The position numbers were made by a program, and so were the translations under genes. 64,000 nucleotides of DNA. It comes from Lachnospiraceae bacterium. Lineage in GTDB: Bacteria; Bacillota; Clostridia; Lachnospirales; Lachnospiraceae. The notes under the pieces were generated by a model. The model ran no database searches. It was given only the letters and a program-made list of their open reading frames with translations, and had not been told where the DNA came from. Positions 60,133-64,000 of this stretch are shown here, in pieces. The number at the start of each line of letters is the position of its first letter. Within the stretch, counting starts at the first letter, position 1. The stretch is from assembly GCA_009774145.1 (NCBI GenBank), contig VSND01000018.1, positions 1 to 64,000 on the forward strand, written 5' to 3'.

Positions 60133-62505
60133 TTATTTGAATTCGGCAATTGTCACACCGGCATCGCCTTCTCCGAGGGAGCCGAGACGGAAGCTTTTTA
60201 CATATTTACTGCGTCTTAAGTGCTGCTGAACGGCGTTTCTCAGGGCGCCGGTGCCTTTTCCGTGTACGATCCGGACACTGGGTACATGAGCCAGATAAGC
60301 ATCGTCCAGGTATTTGTCCAGATGGCCGAGCGCCTCGTCCACGGTCATTCCGATCAGGTTGATCTCGGTGCTGACCAGCGCAGATTTGGACATTTTGATC
60401 TTACCGCTTCCGGAAGAGGTCTTCCTTCCTTCCGGAAGTACGGCTTCGCCAATATATTCCAGATCGCTGATGTGGACCTGCGAGCGGAGAATGCCCATCT
60501 GCACGAACAGGTCGCCTTTGGCGTTGGGCAGGGTGCTGACGGTTCCTTCCAGATTCAGGCTTAAGACCTTCACCCGGTCGCCAATGTGAAGGGAAGCGGC
60601 TTTTACCTTTTTCTTCGGCTTCTGAATGCCGGGCTGCATCCGGTTTTCTGTGGATTTGATCTTTTCCCGGAGACGTGCCCGCTCTGCTTCCATCTCTTTG
60701 GCAGAAATGCCCTCTCTGCCGAACTTATGGAAGTTTTTCATGGTTTCGTCGGCATATTCTTTTGCTTCCCGCAGGATGGCGCCGGCTTTTTCATTGGCTT
60801 CTTTCAGAATCTTTTCCTTTTGCTCATCTATGCGGTCCTGTTTTTTCTGAAGGGCATTGCGCAGCTTCCGGATCTCTTCCTTATAACGGGCGATCTCCAG
60901 CTGTTCCTTTTCCAGAGTAACCCGGCTGTTTTCCAGCCCGGCAATAACGTCCTCAAAGCTTTCATCCTGTGCGCTGATCTGTTTCTTTGCCTCATCGATC
61001 AGAAAGGCAGGAAGCCCAAGTCTGGAAGAGATGGCAAATGCATTGCTTTTGCCGGGAATACCGATCAGAAGGCGGTAAGTGGGGCGCAGGGATTCCACAT
61101 CGAATTCACAGCAGGCATTTTCCACGCCTTCTGTGGAAAGTGCATAGACCTTCAGCTCGCTGTAATGGGTCGTCGCCATGGTACGGATTCCCTGCCGGTG
61201 CAGATGATCCAGAATGGAGATGGCGAGAGCCGCTCCTTCGGTGGGATCCGTACCGGCTCCAAGTTCATCGAACAGGACAAGAGAGTCCAGTGTGGCTTCC
61301 TTCAGTATAGATACAATGTTGCTCATATGTGAGGAAAAGGTACTCAGGCTCTGCTCAATGCTCTGTTCGTCTCCGATATCCGCGAAGATCTGGTCAAATA
61401 CTGCCAGTTCAGACCGGTCAAATGCCGGAATGTGAAGTCCTGCCTGCCCCATAAGCGTAAAAAGTCCGACGGTCTTCAAAGAAACCGTCTTCCCGCCGGT
61501 ATTGGGGCCGGTGACAATGAGCAGGTCAAAATCCTTTCCCAGCCGGATATTGGTGGGAACGACTTTCTTCGGGTCCAGAAGCGGATGGCGCCCGTCCTTG
61601 ATATGGATCCTGCCTTCGGTATTGAAAATGGGCATGGTGGCGTTCATGTCTTTGGCAAGCATGGCTTTGGCAAAGATGAAATCCAGCCGGACCAGAAGCT
61701 GATAGTCTTCTGTGATCAGCTCCAGGTAACCTGCCGCAGTCTCACTGAGCGCTGCCAGTACCTTTTCGATCTCCTGCTGCTCCCGGATCTGCAGTTCCTT
61801 ATAATCATTATTCAGCTTTATGACAGCCATGGGTTCGATAAACAGCGTGGAGCCGGTAGAACTCTGATCGTGGATCATGCCGGGCACCTGTCCCCGGTAC
61901 TCTGATTTTACCGGCAGGCAGTACCGCCCGTCCCGCATGGTGACGACCGGGTCCTGCAGATACGTGCGGACGGATCCGTTTACCATGGAGTTGAGAGTGC
62001 TGTGTACCTTGTCGTTCATCTGTCTCATGGAGCGGCGGACCTGAAGCAGAGCGCTGCTGGCATCATCCGCCATGGCGTCGTCAGCAAGGATACAGCGCCG
62101 GATCTCGCCGGCAAGGGAGACGACCGGCTCCAGAAGATCGAAGGATTCATCCAGAGAATCCCCTGCCGCTTCCTCAGAATCCCGCTGTCCGTACTGTTTT
62201 ACTTTTCCGGCCGTCTCCAGAAGCGACATGATCTGAAGAAGCTCGCCCATGCCGAGAACGCCTCCGATCTCCAGCCGTTTGGCAGAGCCGCGGATGTCCC
62301 GGATTCCTCCAAAGGACAGACTGCCTTTCTGGTAAATGCGGCGAAGTGCGTCGGCGGTCTCTGTCTGTGCCTGTACGATATCTGCAAGAGAATCGGAAGG
62401 CACGAGCGTTTCACAGAGCTCTTTTGCGCCTGCGGATGCGGCATGCTCTGCCAGTATATGAACAATCTTATCATATTCCAGTTTTTTTAATGCTTTCTGA
62501 TTCAT
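60133..62505 (-). CDS. mutS2: endonuclease MutS2 with Smr domain
   Basis: A 790-residue protein: MNQKALKKLEYDKIVHILAEHA start, the core with Walker A VTGPNTGGKTVSLKTVGLF near residue 340, DIGDEQSIEQSLSTFSSH, Walker B LVLFDELGAGTDPTEGAAL, and TTHYSELKVYAL. A long coiled coil follows (KEQLEIARYKEEIRKLRNAL). The Smr nuclease domain near the end has LIGMTVDEALGHLDKYLD and RIVHGKGTGALRNAVQ. MutS2 limits recombination and rescues collided ribosomes in Firmicutes. It is divergent from the HtrA-like gene. Confidence 0.96.
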   Translation of the reverse strand: MNQKALKKLEYDKIVHILAEHAASAGAKELCETLVPSDSLADIVQAQTETADALRRIYQKGSLSFGGIRDIRGSAKRLEIGGVLGMGELLQIMSLLETAGKVKQYGQRDSEEAAGDSLDESFDLLEPVVSLAGEIRRCILADDAMADDASSALLQVRRSMRQMNDKVHSTLNSMVNGSVRTYLQDPVVTMRDGRYCLPVKSEYRGQVPGMIHDQSSTGSTLFIEPMAVIKLNNDYKELQIREQQEIEKVLAALSETAAGYLELITEDYQLLVRLDFIFAKAMLAKDMNATMPIFNTEGRIHIKDGRHPLLDPKKVVPTNIRLGKDFDLLIVTGPNTGGKTVSLKTVGLFTLMGQAGLHIPAFDRSELAVFDQIFADIGDEQSIEQSLSTFSSHMSNIVSILKEATLDSLVLFDELGAGTDPTEGAALAISILDHLHRQGIRTMATTHYSELKVYALSTEGVENACCEFDVESLRPTYRLLIGIPGKSNAFAISSRLGLPAFLIDEAKKQISAQDESFEDVIAGLENSRVTLEKEQLEIARYKEEIRKLRNALQKKQDRIDEQKEKILKEANEKAGAILREAKEYADETMKNFHKFGREGISAKEMEAERARLREKIKSTENRMQPGIQKPKKKVKAASLHIGDRVKVLSLNLEGTVSTLPNAKGDLFVQMGILRSQVHISDLEYIGEAVLPEGRKTSSGSGKIKMSKSALVSTEINLIGMTVDEALGHLDKYLDDAYLAHVPSVRIVHGKGTGALRNAVQQHLRRSKYVKSFRLGSLGEGDAGVTIAEFK

Positions 62506-62589
62506 AAAATCCTCCTGTCAATACAACTATCATACCGCATTTGTTGGGGATTGAAAAGAAGAAGTTGCCGGAATTTCCGTTTCATTTAG

Positions 62590-62618
62590 TGGACACGCCT
62601 GAAAAAATCAGGTATAAT
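62590..62618 (+). promoter_or_regulatory. promoter of the HtrA-like gene
   Basis: TGGACA (62590-62595) and TATAAT (62613-62618) are separated by 17 bases. The spacer contains the small inverted repeat CCTGA-aaaaaa-TCAGG, which could be an operator. Confidence 0.7.
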
Positions 62619-62701
62619 ATTCAGGGTAGTAAAGGAGCCGCGCAGAAGCGGGAGTTTTATCCGGTACGGTGGCGCTGCGTGTGTAAGGCGTGGGAGTTCT
62701 T

Positions 62702-63955
62702 ATGGCAGAGGAAAGAGACAACCGAAACCTGTCATTTATTCAGGAAACGGTCAAACAGAAAAGGTTTTATCAGAGCCGGGTCGTGCAGCGTTTTGCATGG
62801 TCTGCAGCTTCCGGTGTGATTTTTGCGCTTGCAGCGCTTGTGGTATGGTTTGTTGCGGCGCCGTATCTGTCCATGCAGGCGGAGCAGCCGGAAGTGCAGC
62901 CGGTGACTCTTCCGGAACTGGAGGAACAGCCGGAGGAAACGGCTGAGGAATCCACGGTGTATATTACGGAACAGGTCAGTATTGAGCTTGAGGATTATAA
63001 AAGGATGTATCAGCAGCTTCTGCAGATCGGCGGACAGGCAGAGAAGAGTCTGGTAAATGTTCTGGCAGTAACCACGGATACAGACTGGTTTGACGAGACC
63101 TATACGAGCCAGAGTTCCGTATCCGGAGTGCTCATAGAAGACAATGGGATGGAGCTTCTGATTCTGACCAGCTATGAGAAGGTGGAAGGAAGCGAGAGTC
63201 TTCAGGTTACCTTTTATGACCATTCGACGGCATGGGCTGTTCTGAAGAAATACGACAAAAATACAGGGCTTGCGGTACTCAGCGTGAATCTGAGCGATAT
63301 CTCGGAAAGCACGCGGGAAGTGATCGTCTATGCGGACATCGGCTCATCCAGAAATGTCAGGAGCGGAGAACCGGTCATAGCGGTGGGAAGTCCGGGCGGC
63401 TGTTACGGTTCGGTTCTGTACGGCAATCTGACTTCTGTGTCTCAGACGGCAGCTTTATATGACGGAAGTTATCATATACTTACGACCGATATGGGAAAAG
63501 CCCGTTCCGGCAGCGGGGTCCTGCTCAGCTGGAGCGGAAAAATCATCGGGCTGATCCAGGACAGGTACGAGGTGACCGGGCAGAACGGAACGATCCAGGC
63601 TTATGGAATCTCGGATATCATGGAAGTGATCGAGCATTTATCCAACAGTCAGGACATAGTATATATGGGGATTACAGGGGCTGATGTGACGACTGCCGTA
63701 TCCGAAGCAGAGGGAATCCCGATCGGGGTCTATGTATCGGACGTGGCAATCAGTTCTCCTGCCATGGAAGCAGGTATTCAGCCGGGAGATATCATTACCT
63801 CGATCAGCGGCCAGAACGTTACGAATCTGAAGGACGTAACGACCATATTGATGAAATGTTCCAATGGACAGAATATACAGGTAGTCTGCCAGCGTCTGAA
63901 TAAAACCGTTTATCAGGAGCTGGAGATGTCTGTAGAACTGAAAATATTAGAATAG
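62702..63955 (+). CDS. membrane-anchored HtrA-like protein with PDZ, catalytic triad degenerate
   Basis: A 417-residue protein. A cytoplasmic head of about 30 residues, one span (WSAASGVIFALAALVVWFVAA), an acidic linker, a trypsin-like domain (about 100-300) and a PDZ domain (about 310-410, with VSDVAISSPAMEAGIQPGDIITSISG). Lining it up with HtrA, the His block TNxHV reads TSYEKV (His lost), DLAVLK reads TGLAVLS (Asp lost), and GNSGGPL reads RSGSGVL. It is probably not a working protease but a binding or scaffold protein. The ATG at 62702 has GGAG upstream. Confidence 0.78.
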   Translation: MAEERDNRNLSFIQETVKQKRFYQSRVVQRFAWSAASGVIFALAALVVWFVAAPYLSMQAEQPEVQPVTLPELEEQPEETAEESTVYITEQVSIELEDYKRMYQQLLQIGGQAEKSLVNVLAVTTDTDWFDETYTSQSSVSGVLIEDNGMELLILTSYEKVEGSESLQVTFYDHSTAWAVLKKYDKNTGLAVLSVNLSDISESTREVIVYADIGSSRNVRSGEPVIAVGSPGGCYGSVLYGNLTSVSQTAALYDGSYHILTTDMGKARSGSGVLLSWSGKIIGLIQDRYEVTGQNGTIQAYGISDIMEVIEHLSNSQDIVYMGITGADVTTAVSEAEGIPIGVYVSDVAISSPAMEAGIQPGDIITSISGQNVTNLKDVTTILMKCSNGQNIQVVCQRLNKTVYQELEMSVELKILE

Positions 63956-63974
63956 GGAGAATGGGAGAGACAGA

Positions 63975-64000
63975 ATGAAATACATCGAAGCTTTGCGGGA
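63975..64000 (+). CDS. start of a further gene, cut by the window end
   Basis: An ATG at 63975 follows GGGAGA and opens MKYIEALR before the sequence stops. The opening resembles that of YhaM-type 3'-5' exoribonucleases in this bacterial group, but eight residues are too few to be sure. Confidence 0.4.

Overview
The window looks like chromosomal DNA from a spore-forming Firmicute of the Lachnospiraceae type. Pointers are a SipL-like SPOCS/LysM spore protein, GerA-type germination genes, MutS2, a CarD-family regulator, AgrC-type and OmpR-type two-component systems and strong AGGAGG ribosome binding sites. No species can be named from the sequence alone. The left part (about 1-2900) is AT-rich and degraded, the 2.9-25 kb part is accessory, and the right part (about 25.7-64 kb) is visibly richer in G+C and mostly household genes.

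Layout. (1) 1-2900: the ragged end of a Tn916/Tn1549-like conjugative element, with an orf7-like sigma factor, an orf8-like HTH protein, a C_GCAxxG_C_C protein and a response-regulator/histidine-kinase deletion scar. No integrase or excisionase is seen. (2) 2885-8614, minus strand: a LytTR regulator, an AgrC-like kinase, a lipoprotein and a LanFEG-like ABC exporter, resembling a peptide-sensing and immunity module. (3) 8868-23161, minus strand: a type 1-like BREX phage-defence operon, xre-brxA-brxB-brxC-pglX-[DUF1016 nuclease]-[AlbA_2 protein]-pglZ. No brxL is visible. A candidate small RNA with its own promoter and terminator lies on the opposite strand inside it. A DUF4062-TPR gene diverges from the operon. 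(4) 24956-30819: a TetR regulator with two palindromic operators, an MMPL transporter and a 1000-residue repeat-rich lipoprotein. (5) 30883-32558: a membrane protein and a CarD-family regulator with a structured leader.

(6) 32594-38437: a complete urease operon, ureABC-ureI-ureEFGD, with a consensus promoter followed almost at once by two intrinsic terminators. It runs, with a 20-base gap, into (7) 38458-43199: a circularly permuted ATP-grasp ligase, an alpha-E protein, a transglutaminase-like protein and two M14/AspA-like deacylases, the second of which has lost its catalytic residues. This looks like a peptide or amide ligation-and-release system without a known product, placed next to an ammonia-producing operon.

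(8) 43253-48593, minus strand: a DUF2284 protein, then malQ-plsC-ddl-murF (glucan use, phospholipid and cell wall precursors). (9) 48813-57796, plus strand: a PrcB-like lipoprotein, SipL, IspE, GerA, a fused GerB-GerC protein, small unknown genes, DUF1934 and a MATE exporter. (10) 57817-62505, minus strand: mutS2, a tandem palindromic element and an OmpR/HAMP two-component pair. (11) 62702-64000: a membrane-anchored HtrA-like protein whose catalytic triad looks lost, and the first codons of another gene.

The most interesting items are the ATP-grasp/alpha-E/transglutaminase/M14 cluster with its pseudo-enzyme, the small RNA inside BREX, the rebuilt BREX gene order, the double-terminator urease leader and the GerB-GerC fusion. 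All function calls come from reading motifs and gene order; no database search was run.
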